Assembly (NCBI GenBank): GCA_010093485.1
Contig: MU001497.1
Location: 1,196,377-1,260,376 of the forward strand
Direction of reading: 5' to 3'
Length of the DNA: 64,000 nucleotides
From: Karstenula rhodostoma CBS 690.94
Taxonomy: Eukaryota; Ascomycota; Dothideomycetes; Pleosporales; Didymosphaeriaceae
The notes below the pieces were generated by a model, which was not told the origin of the DNA, made no database searches, and was given only the letters and a program-made list of their open reading frames with translations. Positions 34,362 through 45,139 of this stretch are shown piece after piece. The position numbers were made by a program, and so were the translations under genes. Numbering within the stretch: position 1 is the stretch's first letter; every line of letters begins with the position of its first letter.

Positions 34362-36440
34362 TCAACTTGGCCCCGGCTGTGAAAGATGGTGGGGTGCTGT
34401 AACTTGCCAATTTGATGCCTTCATTGAGAGATGTTCTTCGTTAAGTAGCTGGTCCGGCGCAGGCGGATATTCGTCCAACCCTTTTCTGTTCATGGTTGCC
34501 ATGTTGCTCCAGTCCTGCATGCCATCGATGTCAAAGGCAGAATCACCATAGAGATACAGATCGTTGTGGTACGGACGCAACGCAGGATTCTGCTCCTCAA
34601 TCCCCTGGCATGGCGGTGGAAGGCCGAAGTCCAGCATGGTTGTGTCAAGAGCAGGATGCAGCGGGACAGAAGCAGAATCGAGTAGATTCCAATCGCCAAC
34701 TTCAGTGATGCTCACAGTTGGCTCATAACAATGCATCTTGCCCAAATTATCCATATGAGAGATTTTGTCCGTACTGGCCGACGCAGAAGCCGGTGGTGTC
34801 TCCTCGCTTCCTTCGCTACTTCCGGAAGGCGTCATTTGAGGCACTGGTGAATATTGTGGTTGTTTCCTTTTCACCTCACCCACAGTCACAACCGGCTGTA
34901 AGAACACTTCAGAGCTGTTGTTCAAGTATTGGACCGAGAATTTCGATTTCTTTCGCAGCTTTCTTGGCTCGCTTGCGACACAGAGACTTTCACTTAATTC
35001 AGGTAAGGGCGTTTTTTCATTCGTATCGATGGTTCGAATAGTCAGATTCGCCCGACAACGTTCGATGATAGCGGGTATACGCGCCTTCATCCGAGTAACG
35101 ATCGGCTCCATGAACTGTGCGAGTTCTTTACTAAGCTCCTCTTCAAGTGCTTCAGAAAGAGCGCGAGCCAGGTCTGGAGATAGTTTGTTGCGATTATCTA
35201 ACGCTACCGTTAGCTGTATCTCCCTGAATATGAAATTCACGAGCAACTAACAAGGCGAGGGGATGGCTTCATCTGCATCCGCAGGGAACAGCATCTTGTA
35301 CAACATCGTCCACTTATCTTCCGTATCTCTTGCATTCACGAAAGGCGCTTTCTTGAAGTCCAGCTTTGAGAGTGTGTGAGGCGCGATGCGGTCATCCCGG
35401 GGCGCCGGTCTCGTTATACATGCAACATCCATAATCAAGTGCGCTTCCAGCTCTTCTTCGGACATTTCTACGTGACACCTCGGGCAACGTAATGGATGCA
35501 TGTGCACACGCTTCAAATGGTCTTTGAGCTTTCCCATGTCTGCGAAACCTTCGCCTTGGCAGGCTGCCTTGGTGTACTTTTCTGGTTGGCGCTGATAAAA
35601 GGGGCATTTTAGTCTTCGCTGCGGGATTCGATGGGATGGGCCTTTCTTCTTAGGTCTGTTGTTGTCGTCATCTTCGTCTGAATCATCGCCTCCATCGCCG
35701 TCGGGATCATGTCCGCCACCTCGGGCTCGCTTGCCGCCATTATTTCTTGCAGTGTCCTTCGGAAACTGCAATGAAAAGATTGCGTTTGCACCTCCAGAGC
35801 CCCTGCTTGGAGAAGCAGAGCTCCCAGTCGCGTCCATGGCTTCAGATAGAGCATGGCCAACTAATTTCTGGAGCATGAGACCTTTGACTACGTTCATTGC
35901 AGGTTCCAGGGCGTTCTGGATGTTAACATCGTAGTGGGATGTGGAGGTGTTGGAGGCGTGTTCAGATCCCCCATGACTGCTCAATAAGCTCTCTCGAATA
36001 TGTTCCGTATTACTTATGGAAGGGCCTCTCAAGATATGATCGAAACGAAACTGGTAATCATTGCCGCCACCTGTGGTCACTAGGCCCACTTCACCAACAT
36101 GTTTGGCAGTTTTTTCTCCCATTGAAGGAATTTCAGGTTGGTCCTCAAACTCGTCTGGTACGGAAGCAAATCCGTTTGACACTTCGTTTCCATGTTCCCG
36201 TGGAATTGAAGTACTTGTAGTTTGGTACATTCGATCCTGACCAGTTGTGGAATGCGGTGATTCTGAGGTTGGATACCGGCTCTCCGTGACGTCCTCTCTA
36301 ATGTAATGGATCCTAGATCGGCCTCCATGCGTTTTCTGGTTTTTCTCTAATGTAGCAAGCTCGGGTTGGATCAGTCTCAATGGCATTCTCCACGGTGGCC
36401 AACAGCTTGGGGTTGTTGACTGGTATTGAGTGCACATCAT
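34362..36440 (-). CDS. C2H2-type zinc-finger protein (may be the 3' half of the HSF gene)
   Basis: Two exons, 35252-36440 and 34362-35197, with a 54-nt intron (GTTAGT donor, GCTAAC near the acceptor) that joins PSP to YNRNKLSPDLARAL in phase. If read alone from ATG 36440, the product is 674 residues. An acidic tract (GDDSDEDDDNN) precedes a basic KKKGPSHRIPQRR stretch, then the finger CPFYQ...C...H...H and a second CPRCHVEMSEEELEAH. The tail SKLDFKKAPFVNARDTEDKW followed by LYKMLFPADA is characteristic of a fungal C2H2 family of unknown role. The C-terminal third is Pro/Ser-rich. The 5' end overlaps the HSF frame by 128 bp in another frame, so a separate start at 36440 is doubtful. Confidence 0.6.
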
Positions 36441-37509
36441 TAGCCCTATCGTACTCCAGAACTAGAGCTTCACTTTCTTCTAACATCGGCTCATCATCGA
36501 TTCCGTGACGGATCGGATCCAGGGCCCTCAATTGTGGTACATCGACCATGTCGCCATCGTGGAAGCCTGAATCTCTTTCCGCTTGATTGTGAGAGAGCAT
36601 TGCTTGCCATCCCGCAATCATAGTGTCGAGCTCTGGTAAGGCGTAGTCCCCTGGTGGTGAAACTTCCTGGCGGCCTTGACGGCTGTAATCTCCGAACCTT
36701 TCGACGCTCACGTGTTCTTTTGGCTCGTAGGAGGACATAGCTCCACGTGGGAGAATTGTATCTGTGTTTGCTTCTCGCACACCATTTTCTTTCAGTTCCT
36801 TAGAATCAACCGCTATGAGCGCTGCTCTGTTGGGGTGGCGTTTGATATTCTGCAGGCCTCCTTGACCGCCTCGTTGGAACATGCCGTCGGTGTGCTTGAA
36901 CTCCCACAGGGGCGAGTCGGGTGCGTCACTATGGAACAGATTACCCACCTTTTGAAAACCATACAGGTTCAATTGGCGGATGAACGAGGAAATGCTGGTG
37001 TGTTGGAAATATGAAACCAAAACTTTGACGAATTCGCTCGACGGAGAGAAAATAAAACTATCGCTTGTGCTTGACCATGAAATCAGATGCTGACTACTCT
37101 GATCCTCAAGCATGGTGTATAGCTTGCGCACGAAGACACCCCGTACCGACTTTGGCTGCCGAGGAAGCGCTGCAGCTGCCACTGGCACCGAATGCTCGTC
37201 GCTGTTCATTGTCTTTCTCTCTGAAACTTTTTGTATAGGCTGCTCAGGACTCCCATTGTTGCGGTCGCCAACGAGCGATTTATTGGCCAAGGCCTTCGAC
37301 CCGTATTCTCTTCGTTTGCCCCGCAAGCTCAACGTCGACGATCGTGTCCGAAGGTCAGGCGTGGGCGCGGGCGGCGGCGAAGAGCTACGTTCGAAGAGTG
37401 GTTGGGTGGAAAGCGTGTACTTATGCGTAGGCTCCGATGCCATGTTGTAGTCCAGGGACATCGATTGAAAGGCCTTCATTGCTTCTCGCGTCTTTTGCGT
37501 GTATTTCAT
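36313..37509 (-). CDS. HSF-type DNA-binding domain protein (SFL1/MGA1-like)
   Basis: A single frame from ATG 37509, 398 residues. Residues 125-228 form an HSF-type winged-helix domain: FVRKLYTMLED, LISWSSTSDSFIFSP, then SYFQHTSISSFIRQLNLYGF and SPLWEFKHTDGMFQRG. The RQLNLYGF recognition helix and the LWEFKH wing place it near Sfl1/Mga1 rather than Hsf1. No HR-A/B heptad oligomerisation domain follows. The frame stops just after a run of five A residues (minus strand; T at 36340-36344 on plus). Removing one A would carry the frame into the C2H2 reading frame. The start is only 54 bp after the stop of the upstream frame. It could be an independent regulator, or one piece of a larger gene. Confidence 0.7.
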   Translation of the reverse strand: MKYTQKTREAMKAFQSMSLDYNMASEPTHKYTLSTQPLFERSSSPPPAPTPDLRTRSSTLSLRGKRREYGSKALANKSLVGDRNNGSPEQPIQKVSERKTMNSDEHSVPVAAAALPRQPKSVRGVFVRKLYTMLEDQSSQHLISWSSTSDSFIFSPSSEFVKVLVSYFQHTSISSFIRQLNLYGFQKVGNLFHSDAPDSPLWEFKHTDGMFQRGGQGGLQNIKRHPNRAALIAVDSKELKENGVREANTDTILPRGAMSSYEPKEHVSVERFGDYSRQGRQEVSPPGDYALPELDTMIAGWQAMLSHNQAERDSGFHDGDMVDVPQLRALDPIRHGIDDEPMLEESEALVLEYDRANDVHSIPVNNPKLLATVENAIETDPTRACYIREKPENAWRPI

Positions 37510-37563
37510 CACATCGAACTTAGAAAAGTGATCTGCTGTAATGGTTCCTGTTGTATCAGATTT

Positions 37564-38073
37564 CTATGGGCGCAATGTTCTCGGGACCTTCTCTTCGCGG
37601 CGCTCTTCAATGAGTAGGCGAGAACGAAGACGGCGCGTATGCTCGAACAAGACTTCGGTCTCGGCGGGCTCCATTTCGCGCAGGATGCTGATGTAATCGG
37701 AGTCGACGCCATCAACCTCGTATGGAATATCGTAGTACAGCAGAGTGTCGATGGCAAGATGCTCCTTGTTCACTTTGACATGCGTATGCTGATGCGGGTC
37801 CGTAGGCGGCGTGATGTTTTGGAGTTTGGCGGGTTCCTCAGGCCTGATGCTCCATGGTATCTCCGTTACAATACGCTCGCTTCCGATCGCAGCATGGGCG
37901 ACGGGGCGCTCAGTCGCACTTTCTCGTTCAACGTACATGGCGGGTCGTAGTTGCTGTGGCCTTACGAAGCGGCGACTTTGCGCATCGGAAGAGAGGCGAA
38001 ATACCGGACGGTGAGCAAAATAAGACTGCTGCAATATGCGGAGGCGGAGCAGTTGATGGCTGTTTTGATGCAC
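37564..38073 (-). CDS. Uncharacterised conserved-looking fungal protein
   Basis: A single frame of 169 residues. The central and C-terminal parts look structured and conserved-like: RPAMYVERESATE, AAIGSERIV, then TDPHQHTHVKVNKEHLAID, YYDIPYEVD and DSDYISILREMEPAETEVLF. No named domain is recognised. It is read in the same frame as the HSF ORF downstream, from which it is separated by one TAG (37564-37566) and 18 sense codons. The N-terminal 40 residues are less convincing and the real start may differ. It may be an independent small gene or the 5' part of the HSF gene. Confidence 0.5.
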   Translation of the reverse strand: MHQNSHQLLRLRILQQSYFAHRPVFRLSSDAQSRRFVRPQQLRPAMYVERESATERPVAHAAIGSERIVTEIPWSIRPEEPAKLQNITPPTDPHQHTHVKVNKEHLAIDTLLYYDIPYEVDGVDSDYISILREMEPAETEVLFEHTRRLRSRLLIEERREEKVPRTLRP

Positions 38074-38818
38074 AAGGCTGGGCTAAGCATGCATGCCATC
38101 CATGGTCGACAGCGCAGCACAAATGTGCGGTGGAGTGGCGGTGCAGGATGAGGATGACAGTTCGCAGCTTTGCATTGAGCCGCCCCGGCCTTCGCGAATC
38201 ACCAAGCCGTGCCAATCTGCCATATATCGCAGTAAAGGGCAGGCGCAGCCGATTGTGGTCCTGCACGAACACCGGTCAGTGAACGTTGCAGCTTTGGGAC
38301 GTCAAAACCGGTCAACGGCCAAGCGAACAGGGGCTGGCAGCGCCAACTCGCGAATCGAGCAAACAACGGTATTGCGAAGGACTTTGGTTGGATTCTCTCT
38401 GTGCGGCAACGACTGCAGATCTGTACGCCAGATGGCCCAGGGTTTTGTCAAACGCAACCAATTTCCTTCTCCCCAACCAATACTAGACGCCACCTACCCC
38501 CAGCCCTGGATGTAGCGCATGCGTTTTGGTTTCGAAACCTGTTGCCTCGTTGCCCCGTTGCCCGAGGCTCACACCGCGAATGGGAAGCACAATTGTGCGA
38601 TGAACAACTTCTTCACCATCGCAAGCATTCAGTTGCGCAGGTGTCGAGATGTGTAGATGCGGCAATACCATAGGCAGCATCCCTAACGCAGTGTAGATAT
38701 AAAACCAACAATAGCAGCCACCAAGATGAACTACCCATCCATTCTAGCATAGAGTGATACACAGCGAACATCGAATACGATCCCTCTGACCACACCTACA
38801 AGCTCATTGGCTAGAACC
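38074..38818. other. Intergenic, 0.75 kb
   Basis: Divergent region between the minus-strand regulator locus and the small spliced plus-strand frame. Nothing else is seen. Confidence 0.45.
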
Positions 38819-38997
38819 ATGTCTCCTGAAGAGCCTCAACCGCGCGACGGCGGCAAAAAGCAAGACATTCCCATACGCTTACTGCTTATATACGAACCAC
38901 TCGGTAAGATCGCATCTCTCTGCCAAACCTGTGTAGCTGTGCACTGACTATGATGACCTAAGTGCGATTTGAGTTTCCAAATCGAGAACTACGTTGA
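38819..38997 (+). CDS. Small spliced ORF with in-frame continuation after TGA
   Basis: Exon 38819-38903, intron 38904-38962 (GTAAGA donor, CTGAC branch, AAG acceptor) and exon 38963-38997. The result is 39 residues ending in EFPNRELR, then TGA. After the TGA the same frame stays open for 40 more codons to a stop at 39118-39120, reading KETLWVHDKHPTENTQF and a charged helix-like tail. The splice signals are good, which argues for a real transcript. The TGA may be a CGA-to-TGA change in a decayed gene. No homology is recognised. Confidence 0.3.
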
Positions 38998-39384
38998 AAA
39001 GAGACGCTATGGGTGCATGATAAGCACCCTACAGAGAATACTCAGTTCCAGAAGATGAGGGAGAAGCTGGCCGAAAAATTGTCAGACGAAACAGAAAGGA
39101 GTTGGACGGCAATCAGTTGATATGAACGCGAAAGGAGCCAATGGGTCAAATGAGAAGAACAATCCCTGGAGCAGGTGATCAAATGTACCATGTCTGTAGG
39201 CTATTGTAAGAGAAACGAGCATATAGATGTATACTATACACACATCCGTTCACATGCTCGAGCCCATAGCAGTGCGAACGTGTCGGTTCCTACAATTGAG
39301 CTACGATATGTAAGGTGACCCAAGAAAAAGTTAGCAAGTAGTCTGACAACCTCAACGCCCAACCAAAACCCTCGCTCCCACCCT

Positions 39385-41607
39385 TCACGCCGTCGCCGCC
39401 GCTGCCCCCGTAGCAACAACCTCCTCCTTTGGAATGTTCACCCTCATCGCCTCATCCCGCACCTTATTCGGGCCCCTCCCCTCTCCCTTCGGCGCATTCA
39501 GATTATACCCCGCCCCCTTCCGATTCTTCGTCGTCGCCCTCCCCTGCCCACCAGGTCCCATCACAGCCTTAGCCTTGCCCGCGTAGTCGCAGCGCCCGTG
39601 CGTGTTGCAGAAGCCCGTCTTGCACTTGTTGTTGTTGCGGCACTTCATGCCGAGACAACCTTCTGTGCAGCGCTTACAGAGACCCCAGTCGCAGTACTGA
39701 TCTGCGTCACAGTTTTTGGCGTTGGTGCATGGGTTTCCTCGGGGGCTGTGGGCTGAGGGTAAATAGCAGAGGGAACGGGGCGGGGTGAGGAAGGCGTTTG
39801 CGGTGTCGGGGTGGCATTGGCCGGCGATAGAGTTGGCCGCTATGGGGTCTCGGCGGAAGGGGTTGTGAGAGCTGTACGTGTTGTCTTTTCGGCGGTCCCA
39901 GGGTTGGATGGTGGCGCGTTCGTTGCATAGTTGGCAGGATCCGGATGCGCATTTGAGATGCTCCAGGCAAGGCTTCTTGCTGTTGCAGGCGTCTCCTACT
40001 TTCCCGGGCTGTGATTCAGACAGCGGTTGGCAGATGCTGTTTTTGCAGAGGAGATTGGGACGGCAGCCGTCTGCGGCGTCACATAGGTGGCCTTCGCAGC
40101 CAAAAGTGCAGGAGCTTTGCTCGGGAATGTAGGGATTTAGAGGCAGCGTGGTCAAATTAGTGAGACCTTCTGATGGCGCAGGTAGGTATTTGGACCAGTT
40201 GAAGTTGGATCGCGCGCTGGACGCACGTGTAAGGACGTCGGACAATGCACCAATGGCAAAGTTCGACTCCCTCATGATGCTGACCTTGGATGTGGTTCCT
40301 TCGTCCGTGAACGTGAGGTGCGAGTATATCTGTCCTCGGTAAGAACTTGTAGAATCAGAGTGCAATGTATTGGAAGTTTACCCAGGGAATACCGCGATAG
40401 TTGAGAGCGTTTCCTTGGTCAAAGATCGCCTGCTTCTTATAGTTCAGACCAGAATCGGTGTTCATGTACGACCACTCTTCTACAAGGATCAGCTTTTTGT
40501 CAGTAGCGCGACCTGTGAGGGTATTTCCAGGAAGGAATAGCTTCGTCCAAGGAGTGCCTGCAGTTTCCTCTTCTCCTTGCGCAAAGTAACCATGAATACC
40601 AATTACATCGACAGCCGGGCAGTCCCAGACAGAGTCCGGGAAATTCTGAATGCCATCTACTGTCTGCGGTCCGGAAATACCGCCTGTTATGACGGCAATG
40701 TTGTTCTCACCGAGACCTAATCCATCTTTGAGATGTGTAGCAATGTCACAAAGCCAGGCTTCTCCGGCTGGAATAGGCCATATGCCAGACCATGGTTCGT
40801 TCTGAATGTCGATGCCCTGTTTGGAATCAGCTTCTACGAACCTTACGAAAAGGCGTTCAGTTGGTGTACCGAAATGACTTCACTCAACTCGCTCCACGGC
40901 CTGCCACCGAAGTTTTTGGATGCATAGTGCCTAAAGAAGACCTCCAGACGGGTCTTATAGTATGTTCGGTCTGATACAGGTTAGTGCTGGATTCCAAGAT
41001 TCATGGCATCTTTACTTACACTCCTCCTGACTGTAGAAGTCCAGGAAAGCACCGTTGAGCCTTTTGCAGTAGCCGTCGCAAGGTACGTTATTTGAGCCTC
41101 GAAGTGCATGAGCATCATGTGGTGCAATTATGACTTTTATTTTGCCTTGGCCATGTGAGCAGGTGCACCATGACAGAGACCAACAGACGGACCTTCAGAT
41201 ATGCGATGAATGGCCGCCAATGTATCATCGAATTGGTTTAGCAAGGCTCGATCAAACTCGCCGACTTCCGGTTCAGGCTGGCCATGTTTAGTATGCATAC
41301 CCCAATATTACGCAAGGCCTTATTCACATCTGCATGGTGCTCATCTCCTCGGACTAGAAACAATTAGCCCAAGGTCTGAAACGAATCGTACTTCCGAGGG
41401 CTCACTGAACAACCGGATCACCCTGGCATTCGTCTTTACAATAGCTCGAATGACCTCTTCGCGGTACGAAGGTTCCAAAAATTGTAGCTGAGGAAAGTTG
41501 ACACCACCAAAGGAATGATTATCCGCCGTAATCCTGAGATCACCCAATGCAACACTCGTCAGTGTTGCCAGCGACAACAACGACGCTAAAGCTCCCGGAA
41601 AATGCAT
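39385..41607 (-). CDS. Secreted GH5-like glycoside hydrolase with cysteine-rich tail
   Basis: Seven exons: 41406-41607, 41328-41353, 41193-41277, 41020-41145, 40870-40970, 40382-40816 and 39385-40329; six introns of 47-53 nt. The product is 639 residues. A signal peptide (MHFPGALASLLSLATLTSVALG) comes first, then the clan GH-A start DNHSFGGVNFPQLQFLEP. The acid/base glutamate is in DIQNEPWSGIW (E187), and the nucleophile is in LVEEWSYM (293-294). Other marks are VIIAPHDAHALRGSN and VIGIHGYF. From about residue 399 to 570 a domain with 23 cysteines follows (GDACNSKKPC, GNPCTNAKNC, KCKTGFCNTHGRC), ending in a basic Gly/Lys/Ala tail. The likely substrates are beta-glucans or related cell-wall polymers. 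The 26-nt second exon was fixed by the TACTAAAC branch and family continuity. Confidence 0.85.
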
Positions 41608-42451
41608 GATGGTGATCCAAACAGCAAGGACGACGGGTGGTTTCCACGAGTTTTCCAAAAGGCCATGTTGTTATACCTACCGCGCGGCAATCCCTTCTGG
41701 CCACGTATAGACGGTGCCCTATAGCCACATATTCCTGGCAGCCATTAAGAACTGATCGCTATGCATCATAGATTGAGGGTGTTCACATATATTAATTGGA
41801 CCCGCCTTTGACCAATAGGCGTCCACCAAAGCTTCGATGCAGTGGTGGCCGATGTTGACCTGGGGAGCGGAATGACACTGTGGTCTCCGACACAGTGATT
41901 TCATGCGACGAAGAAACGGCTTCTCACGACTCTTCACACATCCAGATGAAATGATGAATGGGCTGGTCGACGTTGGAGATTCACGGTTCGCCAAGATATG
42001 CAGGCTAATATCACGGTTGGTGCGGACCGGAAGATTCTCATTCGCGGAACAGTTACTGCGTAGACCATTCCGGGCCGGAAAGCAACCAATATTTTTGCTA
42101 TGTAATCGTGTACTCGTCCGACACAAGACTGTGCGCTTTGGACAAGAGCATTGCGACCAACGGGATGTTGCGGAACTGTTGCTAGACCTGAAACTGAAGC
42201 AGGCTCGTTGCTGAACCTGCAGAGAATCCTTACGGTCCAGGTCGGCTTCAAGTTCCACGTGAACCTTGTCTTGCAGTCCAGGGTGCTGGAGGCTCTTGAG
42301 TCTCATCGCTCAAACAACGTCAGACGATATGATTCGTTTGTCCTGCCGCTGCTGTGGGATCCGTTCTGTGGAAGACATGGAGTATGTTCTTGGATAGGCC
42401 TGAAGACACTCGATGGACATGATGTGTTATGTTGGAGCCATCGACAGCCTC
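41608..42451. other. Intergenic, 0.84 kb
   Basis: Upstream region of the GH5-like gene and 3' flank of CNL2, both minus strand. A plus-strand frame at 41903-42214 (103 codons) has moderately protein-like composition but no recognisable family, promoter or splice support. A minus-strand frame overlaps it at 41719-42306. I annotate neither. Confidence 0.4.
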
Positions 42452-43074
42452 TCATCCTGCTGGCTCTGCACACACCGCGTCAAGCCTCTTCAGTGTAGCA
42501 AGCACTTCCTCGCCAATGTCTTCTCCGCTAGCCGTCTGCGGGAAATTCCCTTTCCGCAGGTCACTGAGCGCGCTGATGGTGTCCTCAACCTCGAGCAAGG
42601 CAGTGCGATTCCCCAGCTCCATGTCGGCGATTTGTGCTTCGAGGGCTTCGCACGCTTCTTCAATGCTGGCATGAACGGTCTGGAGCGTGTGCGGCTTCCT
42701 GCCATGAGCACCCGAAAGCTAGCCGGTGTTAGAACATGGCCTAGGAACCTGCAGGGCTGGCGTACCTCTTCTTCCGTCTGGAGCGCGACGGGGTCCAGGC
42801 CCGCTACGTTGGCCTCGTCGACCTGGCGGCGTTCGCGGGCATAGTGGCGCCTCAGTTGCTTGGACCGTCTGACCTCGAGCGCAATGTCCTGGCGCACGGC
42901 TTCGATGTCTCGCTCGCGCAGCGTGTACAGCTCGCGGTACAGCGCCTTGACGGCGGGGTTGGAGCGGTGGCCCTTGGGGAAGACGTCGGTGAACTGGCGC
43001 AGGGTCATGAAGTCGCCCAACGACGCGGGCGCGACGAGGAAGTCGGAGAGCAGTTTGGCCTCGGTGGACGGCAT
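42452..43074 (-). CDS. NKP2: Kinetochore protein Cnl2/Nkp2
   Basis: Two exons, 42766-43074 and 42452-42718, with a 47-nt intron (GTACGC donor, CTAAC branch), giving 191 residues. The N-terminus has the Cnl2_NKP2 signature: EAKLLSDFLVAPASLGDF, then LRQFTDVFPKGHRSNPAVKAL and LYRELYTLRERDIEAVRQDI. The rest is predicted coiled coil, with heptad-like Leu/Ala spacing through AHGRKPHTLQTVHASIEEAC. Fungal Nkp2/Cnl2 is a non-essential subunit of the inner kinetochore CCAN (Ctf19/Mis6-Sim4 complex), paired with Nkp1. It is divergent from EAF3 with 461 bp between start codons. Confidence 0.85.
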
Positions 43075-43535
43075 TGCGGGGGCTTGCGGGGGCTGCTTGC
43101 GTGGGCTTGCTGGGGGCCGGGCTGTGCCGATTGTTACGAGGCGCGTCGTCTCACGGAGCCTGGAGGACGCGCAAACATCGCTGGCGCTTTCTTTGGCGGG
43201 GAGATGCTCACACGTCGCAGCGCTGATGAAAGCAAGCGCGTCGCGTTGTCAACGCGGTCCGTGCGAGACGTTGATTCGAGAACCCTCAGAACGCCTTTGT
43301 TGCCGCAGCCATCACGTTCGTGGCCCTCACCCGCCGAGCCCATCGACGAAAACCGGCTCCATAGCTCAAGCCAGAGTGACTGGCCTGTTCAATTCATCTG
43401 TCAAACATCCCCCGTGCAGGTGGTTACGTGTTGCGTGGTAGCGAGGACCAACGGCCCCTAGGTTCGAAGCTCGACTTGACTGCCCCGACTGCCCGTCACT
43501 TCTTCTTGTTCCAATATCAACCGCTTTCCGCAGTC
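43075..43535. promoter_or_regulatory. Bidirectional promoter CNL2/EAF3
   Basis: A 461-bp region separating two divergent start codons. No TATA box is evident. Both neighbours are housekeeping nuclear genes. Confidence 0.5.
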
Positions 43536-44819
43536 ATGGCTCCCGCACCTGTTGTAGAGGCGCAGTTTAAGAAGGACGAGAAGGCGCTCTGCTTCCACCA
43601 TGAGCTCATGTACGAGGCCAAGATCATCGAGGTCTCGTCGAAAGAGGAGGCCGAGAAGAAGAACGGCTACCAGTACAAGGTTCACTACAAGGGCTGGAAA
43701 AACACGTAAGTCACCTTCACCTGTCTGTCGCTACGTTTGCCCGCCTTTCGTCGTCTCTGCCTGCGCTGCCCCTAGCGCCTACCCCGACCTCACGACCACT
43801 GCAGCAGTGCGCGCTCAACACCCGGCCAACTCTCGTCAAGTTTACACCTCACCGCACTTTGCAGTATATCTCCAAGTCGAAGCGGTCTCGACTAACTCAC
43901 TGCAGCTGGGACGACTGGGTAGAAGAAGATCGGCTTCGCAAACTCACCCCAGAAAACCGGGAGCTGGCCAACTCGCTTCGGCACGCAGTACTTGAGCAAC
44001 AGCGCGCTCAGAGGGCTCAAGCCGCGCCTGTGAAGAAGAAGACGCAGACTTCAACGCGTGGGAGCGAAGAGCGCCAAACGCCAGTCCAAGCTGCCCCACC
44101 TCGGGGCCAGAAGAGGATGCGGGATCAAGATCTGGAGAAGGTGAGTGTAAACTTTGCAGGCTTATGCGACCCGCTTGCTGACCCCCTCCAGGAGGAGGCC
44201 TTCACCACTCGGCGCGCCGTGAGAATTCTCATGCCTGACAGGCTGAAGAGCATTCTCGTCGACGACTGGGAAAACGTCACCAAGCAACTGCAGCTCGTGT
44301 CACTTCCTGCCAAGTATCCTGCCAGCGTCATCCTCGATGAGTACTTCGCGCATGCGACCGGATCAAGCATGCGCACCAATGCCGAGGTCGACATCCTCCA
44401 GGAGGTCATTCACGGCCTGAAGGAGTACTTCAACAAGGCACTCGGCCGCCTTCTTCTCTACCGGTTTGAGCGGGAGCAGTTCTTTGACATCTACTCATCC
44501 ATTACCCAACCAACTGGCGACCTCGCCGGGAAGGCCGTGGCAGACATCTACGGTGGCGAGCACCTGCTCCGTCTGTTCGGTAAGCCACAGTTCTGCCCCG
44601 CGTCCACGCTTGATACTCCGATACTGACATGATCAAGTTTCAATGCCAGAACTCATCGCGCAAACCAACATGGATGTCCAGGCTATCAACCGACTACGAC
44701 AGGAGCTTGGCGCCATGACGCATTGGCTCCAGAAGGAGCCCCAAGTCACCAACTTCTTCCAATCAGTTTACGAGAGCCCCGGGTCGGCGTACATCGAGAA
44801 GGTCAAGACTAGTACCTAG
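43536..44819 (+). CDS. EAF3: MRG15/EAF3 chromo-barrel protein
   Basis: Four exons: 43536-43705, 43906-44140, 44192-44579 and 44638-44819; introns of 200, 51 and 58 nt. The product is 324 residues. The chromo-barrel domain (about 8-80) has CFHHELMYEAKIIEV, then YQYKVHYKGWKNTWDDWV, whose Tyr and Trp residues build the methyl-lysine cage. A basic Ala/Gln-rich linker with KKKTQTSTRG is followed by the MRG domain (about 155-320), with VRILMPDRLKSILVDDWE, LQEVIHGLKEYFNKALG and LLRLFVSMPELIAQTNMD. EAF3 belongs to both the NuA4 acetyltransferase and the Rpd3S deacetylase and binds H3K36me. The first intron interrupts the chromo barrel between AAC and TGG, as expected from KNTWDDW continuity. Confidence 0.95.
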
Positions 44820-45139
44820 ACCTCGCGCTTGTACATCGACACGCCGAACCATTTAACTTGCGTGGGTTTTGAAAGAACCCCAGCGACTCTTCTGACCACC
44901 TGTCATGTGCTAATATAGCTTTCCGCACCTCGGTGGTGCGCATTTTGTATCATTATCTCTTCCATTCACGGCGCTTCGGTGAACAAGGTTGGTTCAGTTT
45001 GATTAGCTCAACAGGTCAAGGTATTGCATTCTGCGGAGCATTTGTGGTTGGGCAGCAGAGCAGATATAAATGACCTCTAGTTCTTATGCTCCATCTACAC
45101 GTCACGTCTCGTCTCGTACAACAGCATCACGTACCCCCC
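44820..45139. other. Convergent intergenic, 0.32 kb
   Basis: 3' ends of EAF3 (plus) and NRK1 (minus). No other feature seen. Confidence 0.5.

Noticed and set aside
38995..38997. TGA as a selenocysteine codon
   Set aside because: Higher fungi generally lack selenocysteine machinery and no redox context surrounds it; a nonsense change is simpler.
41719..42306. 195-codon minus-strand ORF between the GH5-like and NKP2 genes
   Set aside because: It is Ser/Arg-rich, overlaps open frames on the other strand, and no family is recognised.
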